A DNA stretch of 64,000 bases from Pararhodobacter marinus (GCF_003122215.1 NZ_QEYD01000001.1:62001-126000), one strand, 5' to 3'; counted from the stretch's first letter, positions 16,367 through 25,458 are shown. Notes: generated from the letters alone by a model not told the origin. Program-made: numbers and translations.

Positions 16367-17503
16367 ATGGCTGAAAGCGTCACGGTACTGATCGGCACAA
16401 GCAAGGGTCTGTTTCTTCTGGACAGCGACGGCGCGCGGCGGGACTGGACGCTGAGCGGCCCGTTCTGCGACGGCTGGCCCGTCAACCACGCCACCGGCGA
16501 CCCGGCGACGGGCCGGATCTGGGCGGCGGCGGGCGGCGAATGGCAGGGGGTCGGCGTGTTCCGCTCGGATGACCATGGCGCGAACTGGACGAAGAGCCAG
16601 CTGTCCAACGGCAAGCTGGACGAGTACCTCGCCGCGGACGAGAACTTTCGCAAGATGCTGGGCCGGGGCCCCGATCCCGACGCGCCTTTCAAGGGCCAGC
16701 TCGACGCGCTGTGGGTGATCACCAGGCTGGGCGACACGCTCTATGCCGGGGCCCGCCCCGCCGCGCTATACGCCAGCCATGATGAGGGCGACACATGGGA
16801 GCGGGTCGACGGTCTGTCGAACCACCCCTCGGCCGAAGGATGGGAGCCGGGTGGCGCGGGGCTGGTGCTGCACACGATCCTGGGCGACGGCGACAAGCTG
16901 ATGGTGGCGATTTCGGCCGCCGGAGTCTTCGCCAGCGAGGATCGCGGCAAGACATGGGAACGGCGCAACCGGCGGACCAACCAGGCCACGACGCCCGACC
17001 CGGTGACGGGGGAATGCGGACAAGAGATCGGGTTTTGCGTCCACAACATCGCGCGCGGCGCGGGGGGCGGGACGCTGTTCATGCAGAACCATCAGGGCGT
17101 CTTCCGCTCGCGCGATGAAGGCCGGTCGTGGGACGACATATCCGAGGGCCTGCCCTCGACCTTCGGCTTCCCGGTCGCCGCCCACCCCACTGATCCCGAC
17201 ACGCTGTATGTCCTGCCGCTTTCGGAATGGGGCGGGCGCACCCCGCTTGAGGGCAAGGCGACGGTCTGGCGCTCGACCAATGCGGGCGAAGCCTGGCAGC
17301 CCCTGCGCGACGGCCTGCCCGACAACGCGTTCTTCACGGTTCTCCGGCAGGCGATGGCCACCGACCGGGCGCCGAAGGCCGGGATCTATTTCGGCACCAA
17401 TTCAGGCAGTGTCTTTGCCTCGACCGATGACGGCGAAAGCTGGACCGAGATCGCGCGTCACCTGCCCACCATTCTGGGCGTCGAGGTCATGCACCGGCCC
17501 TAA
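16367..17503 (+). CDS. BNR/Asp-box beta-propeller protein (sialidase-like fold)
   Basis: This 378-residue protein has repeated Asp-box motifs S-x-D-x-G-x-x-W: SDDHGANW, SHDEGDTW, SEDRGKTW, SRDEGRSW, STNAGEAW and STDDGESW. These indicate a six- or seven-bladed propeller. There is no signal peptide, so it appears cytoplasmic. Proteins of this type are often annotated as glycosyl hydrolases or exo-alpha-sialidases, but no sialidase Arg triad is evident, so enzymatic activity is doubtful. The ATG at 16367 has GCGGAGG upstream. It diverges from the TetR gene and overlaps the convergent DMT transporter by 4 bases. Confidence 0.8.
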   Translation: MAESVTVLIGTSKGLFLLDSDGARRDWTLSGPFCDGWPVNHATGDPATGRIWAAAGGEWQGVGVFRSDDHGANWTKSQLSNGKLDEYLAADENFRKMLGRGPDPDAPFKGQLDALWVITRLGDTLYAGARPAALYASHDEGDTWERVDGLSNHPSAEGWEPGGAGLVLHTILGDGDKLMVAISAAGVFASEDRGKTWERRNRRTNQATTPDPVTGECGQEIGFCVHNIARGAGGGTLFMQNHQGVFRSRDEGRSWDDISEGLPSTFGFPVAAHPTDPDTLYVLPLSEWGGRTPLEGKATVWRSTNAGEAWQPLRDGLPDNAFFTVLRQAMATDRAPKAGIYFGTNSGSVFASTDDGESWTEIARHLPTILGVEVMHRP

Positions 17504-18432
17504 CCGCCGGGCGCTGCGTCCTGGCGGTCGGCCGCGATCGAGCGCGGCTGGCGAGCCGGCGTCAGCAGGATCGCCCCCAGAACCATCGCGCAGGCGACGA
17601 TCTGCACCGGGCGCAGCCCCTCGCCGAAAGCCAACCAGCCGATGGCGAACATGACCGGCAATTCGATACTGCCGGCGATGGCCGTCCGGGCCGTGCCGAT
17701 AATCGGCGAGCACACGGTATAAAGCAGTTGCGGCACCAGGGCCGTGGCCAGCCCCACGCCCACCACCATCATCCAGCCCGCGCTGTCGACCGGCATCAGC
17801 GCCGTCGCGGGCGTGCTGAGCAGAAGCGGCATCAGCCCCAGCATCGACCCGGCCGAGACGATGCCGATCCGCGCCAGCGCCGGGATCGGCGTCATCCGGT
17901 GGACCAGCACCGAGATACCGAACCCGAACCCGGCGGGCGCGGCCAGCGATAACAACAGCGCCGGAACATGCTCGACCGCGACCGCGCCGGGCGTCGTCAC
18001 CAGCACCGCGGCCAAGAGGATCACGCCCGCCCCGATCACCGCCCGCCAGGACGGCCGCTCGCCGAACAGCGCCCAGGCAAAGACCAGCGTGAAGGCGGGA
18101 TAGGTCATGTAAAGGACGCCCACGGTCGATACCGGCGCGACCTCGACCGCGCGCACATAGGCAACCCAGCCCAGCCCGATCGCGGCCCCGACCATCAGTC
18201 CCCAGACCATTACCCGCGCATGGTGCCGCCAGCGCCAGACCACGGGCGCCAGCACGACGCTGGCCAGAAGATACCGGTACATGGCCACGGCATGCGGGGC
18301 CATGCCCGCTTCGGTCAGGCTGCGGGCAAAGAGCGGCACGATCCCGAATCCGACCGAGGCCAGGATCACGCCAAGCGTGGCAATTCCGGTCGATGGGCCG
18401 GCTGCATGAGGGGCCAGAGGGTTTGCGGACAT
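17500..18432 (-). CDS. EamA/DMT-family transporter
   Basis: This 310-residue inner-membrane protein has about ten hydrophobic segments in two EamA repeats, the first starting near residue 15 and the second near residue 165. This is the drug/metabolite exporter layout. It lies just upstream of, and converges in direction with, the nitrile hydratase genes on the same strand (48-base gap), so it may belong to the same transcription unit. The substrate is unknown. Confidence 0.82.
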   Translation of the reverse strand: MSANPLAPHAAGPSTGIATLGVILASVGFGIVPLFARSLTEAGMAPHAVAMYRYLLASVVLAPVVWRWRHHARVMVWGLMVGAAIGLGWVAYVRAVEVAPVSTVGVLYMTYPAFTLVFAWALFGERPSWRAVIGAGVILLAAVLVTTPGAVAVEHVPALLLSLAAPAGFGFGISVLVHRMTPIPALARIGIVSAGSMLGLMPLLLSTPATALMPVDSAGWMMVVGVGLATALVPQLLYTVCSPIIGTARTAIAGSIELPVMFAIGWLAFGEGLRPVQIVACAMVLGAILLTPARQPRSIAADRQDAAPGG

Positions 18433-18480
18433 GATCGGCCCTTAACACGGAAACGGGATTCTGAACAGGACAGCGGATCG

Positions 18481-18810
18481 TCAGCGGGCCGCGTTTTCCA
18501 GCCGGATCGGCTGCCCGTGCGGCGTGGCGTGCGCGGCGTCCTGCCAGCGGGCGGCCAGAAGGGCAATGTCACCGGGAAGCGCAATGCCCCGCTCGGACAG
18601 GAGGGATTCGAACGCGCGCAACCAGGCCTGCCAATACGGCGTTCCCTGCGCAATCTCTGCCCCCAGCGCGCGGGTCCAGTCGGGCCAGCCGAACAGCCCC
18701 GCTTCGGAAAGCGCAACCGTCAGCCCGAAAAGCTGCGCCTGCCACGGCGCATCGAACGGAGCGTCAAACGAGGCATCCGCACGGAAATCGACAGGATCAG
18801 ACGCGCTCAA
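18481..18810 (-). CDS. Nitrile hydratase accessory/activator protein
   Basis: This 109-residue protein resembles the beta-subunit N-terminal domain (FGLTVALSEAGLFGWPDWTR, then YWQAWLRAFESLLSERGI). That is the pattern of the small chaperone that delivers cobalt by subunit exchange with the alpha subunit. The start is a TTG at 18810 with a GGAGAG ahead of it, overlapping the end of the beta-subunit gene by 14 bases. It is the third gene of an alpha-beta-activator operon. Confidence 0.85.
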   Translation of the reverse strand: MSASDPVDFRADASFDAPFDAPWQAQLFGLTVALSEAGLFGWPDWTRALGAEIAQGTPYWQAWLRAFESLLSERGIALPGDIALLAARWQDAAHATPHGQPIRLENAAR

Positions 18811-19453
18811 GATAACTCTCCCACAGATCGGCGCTCACCGTGCTGCCGGGTTCGGCATCCTCGCCCCACAGGTCGCGGCCCTCGAAAACCACCGTGTACA
18901 ATCGCTGCGGCTGCTCACCCCCGCCATGGGCGTTGGTGTCGGGAAAGACATGTCCGCCATGATCGGCCTCGATCACGCCGGGACGTCCGGCGAGGTAGCT
19001 GGGCAAACGGGTATGGCCCGCCCGCGCCTGCAAACGGGTGCGCACCCGCTCGCCCGGGGCGAAGCGCGGCGCGGATGACAGGGGGCGGTCGGTCGGCCCG
19101 CCCTTGGCCAGAACCGCCGGAACGCGCGCGGGATCCAGCCGCCGGGGATGCGGCGTGCGGGCCTGCGCCTCGCCTTTTGCCAGCTCCTCGGCGCTCAGCA
19201 GATCATGCCGCGTCAACAGCTCTTCCAAGGCCCGGATCCATATTTCGTAATAGCTCGAATTATAGTAAATTGCCGGCGGCAGGCTTTCACGGGCGTGGCG
19301 GCTTTCATCCAGCGTCCAGTGCCCCAACGCCCCCGCCGCCAACGTGATTCCCAGCGCGCGGGCCTCCCAACCGGCATGGAAAAGCGGCTCGTCCGGCTCA
19401 GGCCGGACCGCACCGAACCCGTCGCGTCCGCCCAGATCCTGCGGCCCGTTCAT
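18797..19453 (-). CDS. nthB: Nitrile hydratase beta subunit
   Basis: This 218-residue subunit partners the alpha chain in converting nitriles to amides. The N-terminal helical part begins [16 protein letters not shown], as is usual for this family, and includes [18 protein letters not shown] near residue 65. The C-terminal SH3-like part begins near [20 protein letters not shown]. The ATG overlaps the alpha-subunit stop by 4 bases. The order alpha-beta-activator is the usual one for cobalt-type enzymes. Confidence 0.92.
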   Translation of the reverse strand: MNGPQDLGGRDGFGAVRPEPDEPLFHAGWEARALGITLAAGALGHWTLDESRHARESLPPAIYYNSSYYEIWIRALEELLTRHDLLSAEELAKGEAQARTPHPRRLDPARVPAVLAKGGPTDRPLSSAPRFAPGERVRTRLQARAGHTRLPSYLAGRPGVIEADHGGHVFPDTNAHGGGEQPQRLYTVVFEGRDLWGEDAEPGSTVSADLWESYLERV

Positions 19454-20049
19454 GCCGGGACCTTCGGCAGGCCGGTGCCGATCATGCTTTCGCGCGTCAC
19501 CAGCGCCGCCAGAGCCTCGGGCGCCAGGCCCTCGCTGCCCTCGGGCCGCATCGGCACGACCAGGTAGCGAAGCTCGGCCGTCGAATCCCAGACGCGGATG
19601 CGCGTGGTTTCGGGCAGGATCGTGCCGAACTCGGCCAGCACCGCGCGCGGATGCGAGACCATGCGCGCCCGGTAGGCGGGCGATTTGTACCAGACCGGCG
19701 GCAGGCCCAGCAACGTCCACGGGTAGCACGAGCACAAGGTGCAGACGACGGCATTGTGCTGATGGGGCGTGTTGAACACGGCCTGCAAATGCTCGCCCTG
19801 GCGGCCCGCGAAGCCCATCGACGCCACCGCCGCCGTCGCATCGCGCGCCAGCCACTCGGCAAACTCTGCGTCGCTCCAGGCCCGCGCAACGACCGCGGCG
19901 CCGTTCTGCGGCCCGACCTGGCTGGCATAGGTCTCGACGATGGCGTCGACCGCTTCGGGGTCGATCAGGCCTTTTTGCGTCAGGATCGTTTCAAGCGCCC
20001 GAACGCGGGCTTCCATCGGATCGAGATGATTGTCATGATCATGCGGCAT
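19450..20049 (-). CDS. nthA: Nitrile hydratase alpha subunit, cobalt type
   Basis: This 199-residue catalytic subunit carries the metal-claw motif C103-T-L-C106-S-C108. Threonine at the second place marks the cobalt form; iron enzymes have serine. Family knowledge says two of these cysteines are oxidised to sulfinic and sulfenic acid. It hydrates nitriles to amides in the cytoplasm. It is the first gene of the operon. A LuxR-type gene diverges from it, with a perfect 16-bp palindrome in between. No amidase gene adjoins, although the M20 hydrolase at 12195 might use amides. Confidence 0.93.
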   Translation of the reverse strand: MPHDHDNHLDPMEARVRALETILTQKGLIDPEAVDAIVETYASQVGPQNGAAVVARAWSDAEFAEWLARDATAAVASMGFAGRQGEHLQAVFNTPHQHNAVVCTLCSCYPWTLLGLPPVWYKSPAYRARMVSHPRAVLAEFGTILPETTRIRVWDSTAELRYLVVPMRPEGSEGLAPEALAALVTRESMIGTGLPKVPA

Positions 20050-20080
20050 CGGAATCTCCCTGCGGATAACCAAACACCAG

Positions 20081-20096
20081 TGCGGCGCGCGCCGCA
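20081..20096. promoter_or_regulatory. Perfect 16-bp palindrome between nthA and the LuxR gene
   Basis: The sequence TGCGGCGCGCGCCGCA is its own reverse complement. It lies 31 bases upstream of nthA and about 75 bases upstream of the LuxR-type gene. LuxR proteins bind palindromes of about this size, so it is a candidate lux-box-like site. High GC makes chance palindromes more likely. Confidence 0.4.
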
Positions 20097-20169
20097 ATGC
20101 CCGTGAACCCGGCGCCTCCGCCCCCGGATCGCCGCCGTTTTTTTGTCAGTGTCAGGAGCCTCAGCCCCC

Positions 20170-20892
20170 GTGCCGGACCTCTTCCAGTTCCCCGAAAGAC
20201 TGGCCAGGGCCCCCAGCGTCGCCGCTGCCTGCGGTGAGCTTGTCTCGCATATGGAGCCCCTTGGTTTCACCGTCTACGCGATCGGCGCCCTGCCCCATCC
20301 GGATGCGCCCTATCCCGCGGATTTCCTTGTGACGAACTGGCCGCAGACCTGGCAGAAGACCTATTTCGACCGTCAATTCGGCGAACGCGACCCGACATTG
20401 CGCGCCATCGCCGGCGCCGGTCGCCCGTTCACCATCACCGATCTGCGGATGGGCCGCATGGGGTTTCAGCCCTCGCCCGAAGAGCTGGAAGTGCTGGATT
20501 TTGCCGCCGGGCTGGGACTGCCCCATGCCCTGATCGTGCCGATCTACCGGGCGCAGGGCTATAAGGGCATCGCCTGCCTTGTCGGCGCCGGTCCCGATCC
20601 CGACCCGGAAACCCGCGCGCGATTGCACTTCATGGCCGAGCACGCGCATGACCGGCTGCGCGAATTGTCCGCCGCCGCGCGGATCGACCCGGAAATCCGC
20701 CTCAGCAAGCGCGAAACCGAGATACTCATCCTCGCGCGGCAGGGCCTGACCGATGCCGGGATCGCCGAGGCTACCGATATCAGCATCCGCACCGTCCGCT
20801 TCCATTTCGAAAACGCGCGGAAGAAGCTTGCCGCCCGGTCCCGCGCCGAGGCCATCGCCATCGCCGTCGGGCGCCACCTTCTTCCGGCCTGA
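20170..20892 (+). CDS. LuxR-type transcriptional regulator (autoinducer-binding, solo)
   Basis: This 240-residue regulator has an N-terminal autoinducer-binding-like domain and a C-terminal LuxR helix-turn-helix (LSKRETEILILARQGLTDAG, then FHFENARKKLAARSR). Conserved pocket residues are partly present: W and Y in the TWQKTYFD stretch and D-P in GERDPTLR. The later tryptophan position seems to be Phe (RPFTITD), which hints at a changed ligand. No luxI-type synthase is nearby. I chose the GTG at 20170 with AGGAG 11 bases upstream; starts at 20143 and 20149 are possible. Its divergence from nthAB suggests it controls the nitrile hydratase operon. Confidence 0.82.
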   Translation: MPDLFQFPERLARAPSVAAACGELVSHMEPLGFTVYAIGALPHPDAPYPADFLVTNWPQTWQKTYFDRQFGERDPTLRAIAGAGRPFTITDLRMGRMGFQPSPEELEVLDFAAGLGLPHALIVPIYRAQGYKGIACLVGAGPDPDPETRARLHFMAEHAHDRLRELSAAARIDPEIRLSKRETEILILARQGLTDAGIAEATDISIRTVRFHFENARKKLAARSRAEAIAIAVGRHLLPA

Positions 20893-21025
20893 CCTGTCAC
20901 TTGTCACAGTTGTCTGGCCCCCGCGCGGCGCTAGGCTGGCGGCATTCAATGATTTCTGTCTTGATCTTGCGGGGCGGCACCTGGTGTCGCCCCATATTCC
21001 TGCGCTTCCCGCTCAGGCCGCGACC

Positions 21026-22243
21026 TCAGGCCGCGACCAGCTTTTCGGGCCGCTTCGGACCGCTGCGCAGCAGGATCGTCACCATGATCGCGATGTTCAG
21101 CAGGTTCCAGGCAATGCCGTTGAGAAACGCCATCCGGTACGACCCGCTCACGTCATAGATCCAGCCCGACAACCAGCCGCCCAGCGCCATGCCCAGAATG
21201 GTCGCCATGATCACGAACCCGACCCGGGCGCCCGCCTCGCGCGCAGGCATGTATTCGCGCACGATGATCGCATAGGCGGGCACGATGCCGCCCTGGCTGA
21301 GCCCGAAGATCAGGCTGACGACGTAAAGCGAGGCCAGCCCGTCGAACGGCAGGTACAGGATCAGCCCGATCATCTGCCCAAGCGAACCGATCAGCAGCGT
21401 CGGGATGCCGCCCAGCCGGTCGGTGATGAACCCCGAAACCAGCCGCGAGACGGTGCCGCCCAGCAACACGACGCTCAGCATCTCGGCGCCCACGGCGGGC
21501 CCGTAGCCCAGATCGACGCAGAAGGCGACGATATGCACCTGCGGCATCGACATCGCCACGCAGCAGCCGATCCCCGCCACGCCCAGGATCCACATCAGCG
21601 CGCGCGGCGACCACGGCACCCGGCGCGGGACCAGCCCCGTCGCCTGCGCGGCCGGGGTCAGGCTGTCGGCGGGCACCGCGCGGCGCAACCATTGCGCGGC
21701 GGGGATCACCGCCACCGGCACCAGCGCCGCCAGCACCAGGCACACGCCGCGCCAGCCCTGCTCTTGCAGCACGCCGCTCAGTGCCCAGGGCCAGATCGCG
21801 CCGGCCAGGTAATTGCCGCTCGCGGCGATCGCCACGGCGATCCCGCGCCGCCGCCGGAACCAGAGCGACACATCGGCCAGAAGCGGACCGAAGAACACCG
21901 CCGTACCCAGTCCGATCAGCAATTGCGCCGCCGACAAAAGCACGATCGACGGGCTGAGCGCGGCCAGCACATAGCCAAGCGCCGAGAGCAGCGCCGCGCC
22001 CGACAGCGCCCGGCTCACCCCGAACCGATCGAGCGCCCGCCCCCAGACAAGATTGCCCGCCGCGAACCCCGCCATCGTCATCGCGTAGGGGATCGACGCG
22101 GCGCCGCGCCCGCCGCCGAACTCGGCCTGAACCGACGGCAGAAGCGCGATGATCGACCACATGCCGACATTGCCGACCGTGGCGATGGCCAGCGTCAGGG
22201 CAAGGCGGGTCCATGAATAGCGGGAATCGAGGATCTCGGTCAT
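21026..22243 (-). CDS. MFS transporter
   Basis: This 405-residue inner-membrane protein has about twelve hydrophobic segments. The loop 2-3 motif GRALDRFGVSRALSG is near residue 70, and a related GFITDRLGGIPTLL is near residue 285. This is the usual major-facilitator layout. The overall look is of the oxalate/formate or monocarboxylate-like group, which would fit uptake of an organic acid for the catabolic genes around it; that is inference. The dehalogenase gene follows it upstream on the same strand. Confidence 0.85.
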   Translation of the reverse strand: MTEILDSRYSWTRLALTLAIATVGNVGMWSIIALLPSVQAEFGGGRGAASIPYAMTMAGFAAGNLVWGRALDRFGVSRALSGAALLSALGYVLAALSPSIVLLSAAQLLIGLGTAVFFGPLLADVSLWFRRRRGIAVAIAASGNYLAGAIWPWALSGVLQEQGWRGVCLVLAALVPVAVIPAAQWLRRAVPADSLTPAAQATGLVPRRVPWSPRALMWILGVAGIGCCVAMSMPQVHIVAFCVDLGYGPAVGAEMLSVVLLGGTVSRLVSGFITDRLGGIPTLLIGSLGQMIGLILYLPFDGLASLYVVSLIFGLSQGGIVPAYAIIVREYMPAREAGARVGFVIMATILGMALGGWLSGWIYDVSGSYRMAFLNGIAWNLLNIAIMVTILLRSGPKRPEKLVAA

Positions 22244-22294
22244 CCGCGCAGCCTAGTCGGCGCGAAGCGGCGCGACCACTCCCAATTTCACGCG

Positions 22295-22984
22295 TTAAGC
22301 ACCGTCGACAAGCGCGGGCAACCCGCCCAGATCGCCCAGCACATGGCCGGGCGAGCCGAACAGCCGGTCCATCGGCGCGCCATCGCGGTTCACCCAGACG
22401 GTGCGGAACCCGTAGGCCGCCGCCGCGCAGGCATCCCAGCCATTCGAACTGACGAACAGCACCTGTCCGGGCGCCAGCCCCAGCGCCTCGCCCACCAGGT
22501 CGTAGACCCGCGCATGCGGCTTGAAGACGCCGGCGCTCTCGACCGAGAGCAGGCATTCGAACACGCCCCGCAGTCCGGCGGAATCGACCGCGCCCCGCAG
22601 CATCCCGGGCGAACCGTTCGACAGGATCCCCAGCCGCATGCCGCGCACGCGCAGCGCCTGCAGCATCCCGGGCACTTCGGGAAAGGCGGCAAGCTCCCAA
22701 TACAGCGCCAGAAGCCGCGCGCGCAGGGCCGGATCGGCCAGCCCTGCCGCCTCAAGCGCCCAGTCCAGCCCGTCCTGCGTCACCTGCCAGAAATCGCAAT
22801 GATGCCCCGCCACCGCGCGCAGCCAGCTGTATTCCAGCTGCTTGCGCCGCCAGTCCGCGGCGATCTGCGGCCAGGTTGCCGCCCAGCCTTCCGCCCCGGG
22901 CTCGCCCGCCGCGATCCGCGCCGCCGCGCCCACGTCGAAGAGCGTGCCATAGGCATCGAAGATGCAAGCCTCGATCCGCGCCAT
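22295..22984 (-). CDS. Haloacid dehalogenase, type II (HAD superfamily)
   Basis: This 229-residue hydrolase has the nucleophile Asp in ACIFDAYGTLFDVGA near residue 10, motif II LSNGSPGMLRG near 120, the lysine in KPHARVYDLVGEALG near 155, and motif III VSSNGWDACAAAAYGF near 178. This pattern is that of L-2-haloacid dehalogenase, which turns 2-haloacids into 2-hydroxyacids. The ATG at 22984 fits family starts, but the Shine-Dalgarno spacing is poor; an ATG 12 bases upstream is the alternative. It lies next to a dispersed repeat and 51 bases from the MFS gene. Confidence 0.85.
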   Translation of the reverse strand: MARIEACIFDAYGTLFDVGAAARIAAGEPGAEGWAATWPQIAADWRRKQLEYSWLRAVAGHHCDFWQVTQDGLDWALEAAGLADPALRARLLALYWELAAFPEVPGMLQALRVRGMRLGILSNGSPGMLRGAVDSAGLRGVFECLLSVESAGVFKPHARVYDLVGEALGLAPGQVLFVSSNGWDACAAAAYGFRTVWVNRDGAPMDRLFGSPGHVLGDLGGLPALVDGA

Positions 22985-22992
22985 TCCCCTTC

Positions 22993-23070
22993 CCATCTTT
23001 ACGCCGCAAATATCCTCGGGGGGTGAATTTGCCGCCAGGCAAAGAGGGGGGCAGACAGCCCCCCTCCCCC
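22993..23070 (-). repeat. Dispersed intergenic repeat, copy A (single arm)
   Basis: Read on the minus strand, this segment runs CTGTCTGCCCCCC, CTCTTTGCCTGGCGGCAAAT, TCACCCCCCGAGGATATTTG, GGCGTAAAGATG. Nearly the same text is found on the plus strand at 43558-43622 and, less exactly, at 53933-53995. It also contains a hairpin of G and C runs at the gene-proximal end. It lies between the dehalogenase start and the HIT gene end. Confidence 0.7.
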
Positions 23071-23076
23071 GTTTCG

Positions 23077-23460
23077 TCAATCCGCCGGTTGGACCATGCG
23101 GCCCAGCATCCGGCCTGCCAGGATATGCACATGCAGATGCGGCACCTCCTGCACGCCGTCCTCGCCGGCATTCGAAATCGTCCGGTAGCCCGCGCCGCCC
23201 TCGCCCGGCTGGACTTCCAGTTCGGCGCAGACCTTGCCGATCAGCGTGACGAAATCCGCCTTCTCGGCATCCGACGCTTCCAGACCGAAATGATCGAAGG
23301 TGACATAGGGCCCCTTCGGGATCACCAGCACATGCTGCGGCGCCTGCGGGCGGATATCCTGGAAGGCCAGCGAATGCTCGGTTTCCATCACCTTGTTGCA
23401 GGGAATCTCGCCGCGCAGGATCTTGGCGAAGATGTTTTCGGGATCATAGGCATAAGCCAC
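23077..23460 (-). CDS. HIT-family nucleotide-binding protein
   Basis: This 127-residue protein has the histidine triad HLHVHILAGR near residue 107 and the HIT N-terminal pattern IFAKILRGEIPCNKV near residue 10. Family members hydrolyse AMP-linked phosphoramidates, as Hint does. The start is a GTG with GGAG eight bases upstream. It is on the same strand as the periplasmic protein and aldehyde dehydrogenase genes, which it follows by 16 bases. Confidence 0.9.
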   Translation of the reverse strand: MAYAYDPENIFAKILRGEIPCNKVMETEHSLAFQDIRPQAPQHVLVIPKGPYVTFDHFGLEASDAEKADFVTLIGKVCAELEVQPGEGGAGYRTISNAGEDGVQEVPHLHVHILAGRMLGRMVQPAD

Positions 23461-23476
23461 GGCGGTTACTCCGGTC

Positions 23477-23935
23477 TCATTTCATCGGCGGGGACCCGGG
23501 GCAGAAATCCCCGGGCAGGACAGGCGCCCAGATCGGGCAGAAGACGGGGTCGGCGTACCAGGCATCGGTGGCGCCGATGGCATGCTCGACCGCCACCCAT
23601 TGGCGGCCCGAGCGTCGGTAGAGAACCTGCAGGGTCGAGCCGTCCATGAATTGCGGATCGATCTCGCCCCGGCGGTAGCCCGGGGTCGCCAGCATGTCGA
23701 TGGGGGCCCCTCCCGGGCGCTGGGCGACCAGCGCGGCGAAGGCCACGTCGCCCTCGACCCGCAGGTCGTGCACCACGAATTCGATCGGCGCCCCCAGCAC
23801 CCGTTCGGCCAGCGGCCGGGCCGCATCCATCAGATCGGCCCTGAGCGCCGAGCCGCGCGGCGGCTCGGTCCAGGCGAAAGCCGCCGGGGCGGCAAGCGCC
23901 AGTGCCGCCGCCAGCGCAAGGATGCGCTTACGCAT
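23477..23935 (-). CDS. Predicted exported protein, unknown function
   Basis: This 152-residue protein has a clear signal peptide (MRKRILALAAALALAAPAAF, cleavage likely after AFA). The mature part includes LGAPIEFVVHDLRVEGDVAF and two C-terminal cysteines (VFCPIWAP and DFCPGSPP) that may form a disulfide. I do not recognise the family. The gene overlaps the aldehyde dehydrogenase stop by 8 bases and is probably cotranscribed with it. Confidence 0.75.
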   Translation of the reverse strand: MRKRILALAAALALAAPAAFAWTEPPRGSALRADLMDAARPLAERVLGAPIEFVVHDLRVEGDVAFAALVAQRPGGAPIDMLATPGYRRGEIDPQFMDGSTLQVLYRRSGRQWVAVEHAIGATDAWYADPVFCPIWAPVLPGDFCPGSPPMK

Positions 23936-25373
23936 CGTCAGGCGACCAGCCCGAGACCGCCTTGACCTCGAGAAAGTCCTCGATCCCCCAGACGCCGCCT
24001 TCGCGCCCGCGCCCCGAGGCTTTCATGCCGCCGAAAGGCGAGCCGCGCCCGCGCGACTTGCCGTTCATCTCGACCATGCCCGAGCGCAGGCGGCGCGCGA
24101 CGCGGTTGCGCTTGGCGCCGTCCTGCGACTGGACGTAGTTGGTCAGGCCATAGGGCGTGTCATTGGCGATCCGCAGCGCGTCGGCCTCGTCCTCGAAGGG
24201 GATGATCGACAGCACCGGGCCGAAGATTTCCTCGCGCGCGATGGTCATGTCGTTGTTGACGTCGGCAAAGACCGTGGGGCGCACGAAATAGCCGCGATTG
24301 ACGCCTTCGGGACGGCCCGGGCCGCCCGCGACCAGCCGCGCGCCTTCGTCGATGCCTTTCTGGATCAGGTCCTGGATCTTGTCGAACTGCACCTGGCTCA
24401 CCGCCGGGCCGATATGGTTGCCCGGCTCATGCGCCGAGCCGACCCTGGTCTTTTCGGCGGTCGCAGCCGCGATCTCGACCGCCTGATCGTAGATCGAACG
24501 CTCGACCAGCATCCGGGTGGGCGCGTTGCACGACTGGCCGGTATTGTTGAAGCAATGCCGCGCGCCGCGCACCACGGCCTTTTCGTCGGCATCGGCGAAG
24601 ATGATGTTGGCGCCCTTGCCCCCCAGTTCCAGATGGATGTGCTTGAGCGTCTCGGCCGCGTTCTTCGAGATGGCGATGCCCGCGCGGGTCGAGCCGGTGA
24701 AGCTGACCATGTCTACATCGGGATGCCCCGACAGGTCGGTGCCCACGCCCGGCCCGTCGCCGTTCACCAGGTTGAACACCCCCGGCGGCACGCCCGCTTC
24801 ATCGAGGATCTCGGCAAACAGAAGCGACGAAAGCGGCGCGATTTCCGAGGGTTTCAGCACCATGGTGCAGCCCGCCAGAAGCGCCGGGATCACCTTCAGC
24901 GTGACCTGGTTCATCGGCCAGTTCCACGGCGTGATCAGCGCGCAGACGCCGACCGCTTCCTTGATGATCCGGTCTTCGGGCGCCTTTTCGCTGAGCGGGG
25001 CCTCGAATTCGATCTGGTCGAAGGCGCGCAGGAAGTTCTGGATATGCCAGGTCCCGCTGCCCGACTGGCTGGTCTTGGCCATATCGATGGGCGCGCCCAT
25101 CTCAAGGCTGATCGCTTCGCCCATCTCGTCGTTGCGGCGGGTGTAGACCTCGAGGATCTTCTCGACCAGCGCCTTGCGCTCGGCCGGCGGGGTTTCCATG
25201 AAGCCCGGCAGCGCGGCGCGCGCGGCGGCGACCGCGGCGTCGCTGTCGGCCTTGCCCCCCAGCGAGATCACCGCGCAGGCTTCCTCGGTCGACGGGTCGA
25301 TGACGTCAAGATCGCGGCCATCGATCGGATCGACCCATTGTCCGTTGATGTAGAATTTGCGTTTGTCGAGCAT
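23928..25373 (-). CDS. NAD(P)+-dependent aldehyde dehydrogenase
   Basis: This 481-residue enzyme oxidises an aldehyde to the acid. Motifs: cofactor region TPWNWPMNQVTLKVIPAL near residue 140, SFTGSTRAG near 220, catalytic Glu in LELGGKGANI near 245, and catalytic Cys in NNTGQSCNAPTRML near 280. EEIFGPVLSIIPF follows near 380. The length is normal. GGGAGAAG precedes the ATG. The substrate is not clear from sequence; it heads a small operon with an exported protein and a HIT protein. Confidence 0.9.
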   Translation of the reverse strand: MLDKRKFYINGQWVDPIDGRDLDVIDPSTEEACAVISLGGKADSDAAVAAARAALPGFMETPPAERKALVEKILEVYTRRNDEMGEAISLEMGAPIDMAKTSQSGSGTWHIQNFLRAFDQIEFEAPLSEKAPEDRIIKEAVGVCALITPWNWPMNQVTLKVIPALLAGCTMVLKPSEIAPLSSLLFAEILDEAGVPPGVFNLVNGDGPGVGTDLSGHPDVDMVSFTGSTRAGIAISKNAAETLKHIHLELGGKGANIIFADADEKAVVRGARHCFNNTGQSCNAPTRMLVERSIYDQAVEIAAATAEKTRVGSAHEPGNHIGPAVSQVQFDKIQDLIQKGIDEGARLVAGGPGRPEGVNRGYFVRPTVFADVNNDMTIAREEIFGPVLSIIPFEDEADALRIANDTPYGLTNYVQSQDGAKRNRVARRLRSGMVEMNGKSRGRGSPFGGMKASGRGREGGVWGIEDFLEVKAVSGWSPDDA

Positions 25374-25458
25374 TGCTGCTTCTCCCGGAATTTTGCCGGT
25401 AAAGTGTCATCCGCTCCGGGCAAGAGCAAGAGCGCTGCGTGTCGCGCGCCGCCTGCGC

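Noticed and set aside
20893-21025. Repeat TGTCACTTGTCAC after the LuxR gene as an operator
   Set aside because: It is a short direct repeat downstream of one gene and at the end of another, not in a promoter position.
20753-22216. 487-codon plus-strand frame opposite the MFS gene
   Set aside because: It is a low-complexity His/Arg/Gln-rich text that mirrors the codon pattern of the MFS gene, whose twelve membrane segments are clear.
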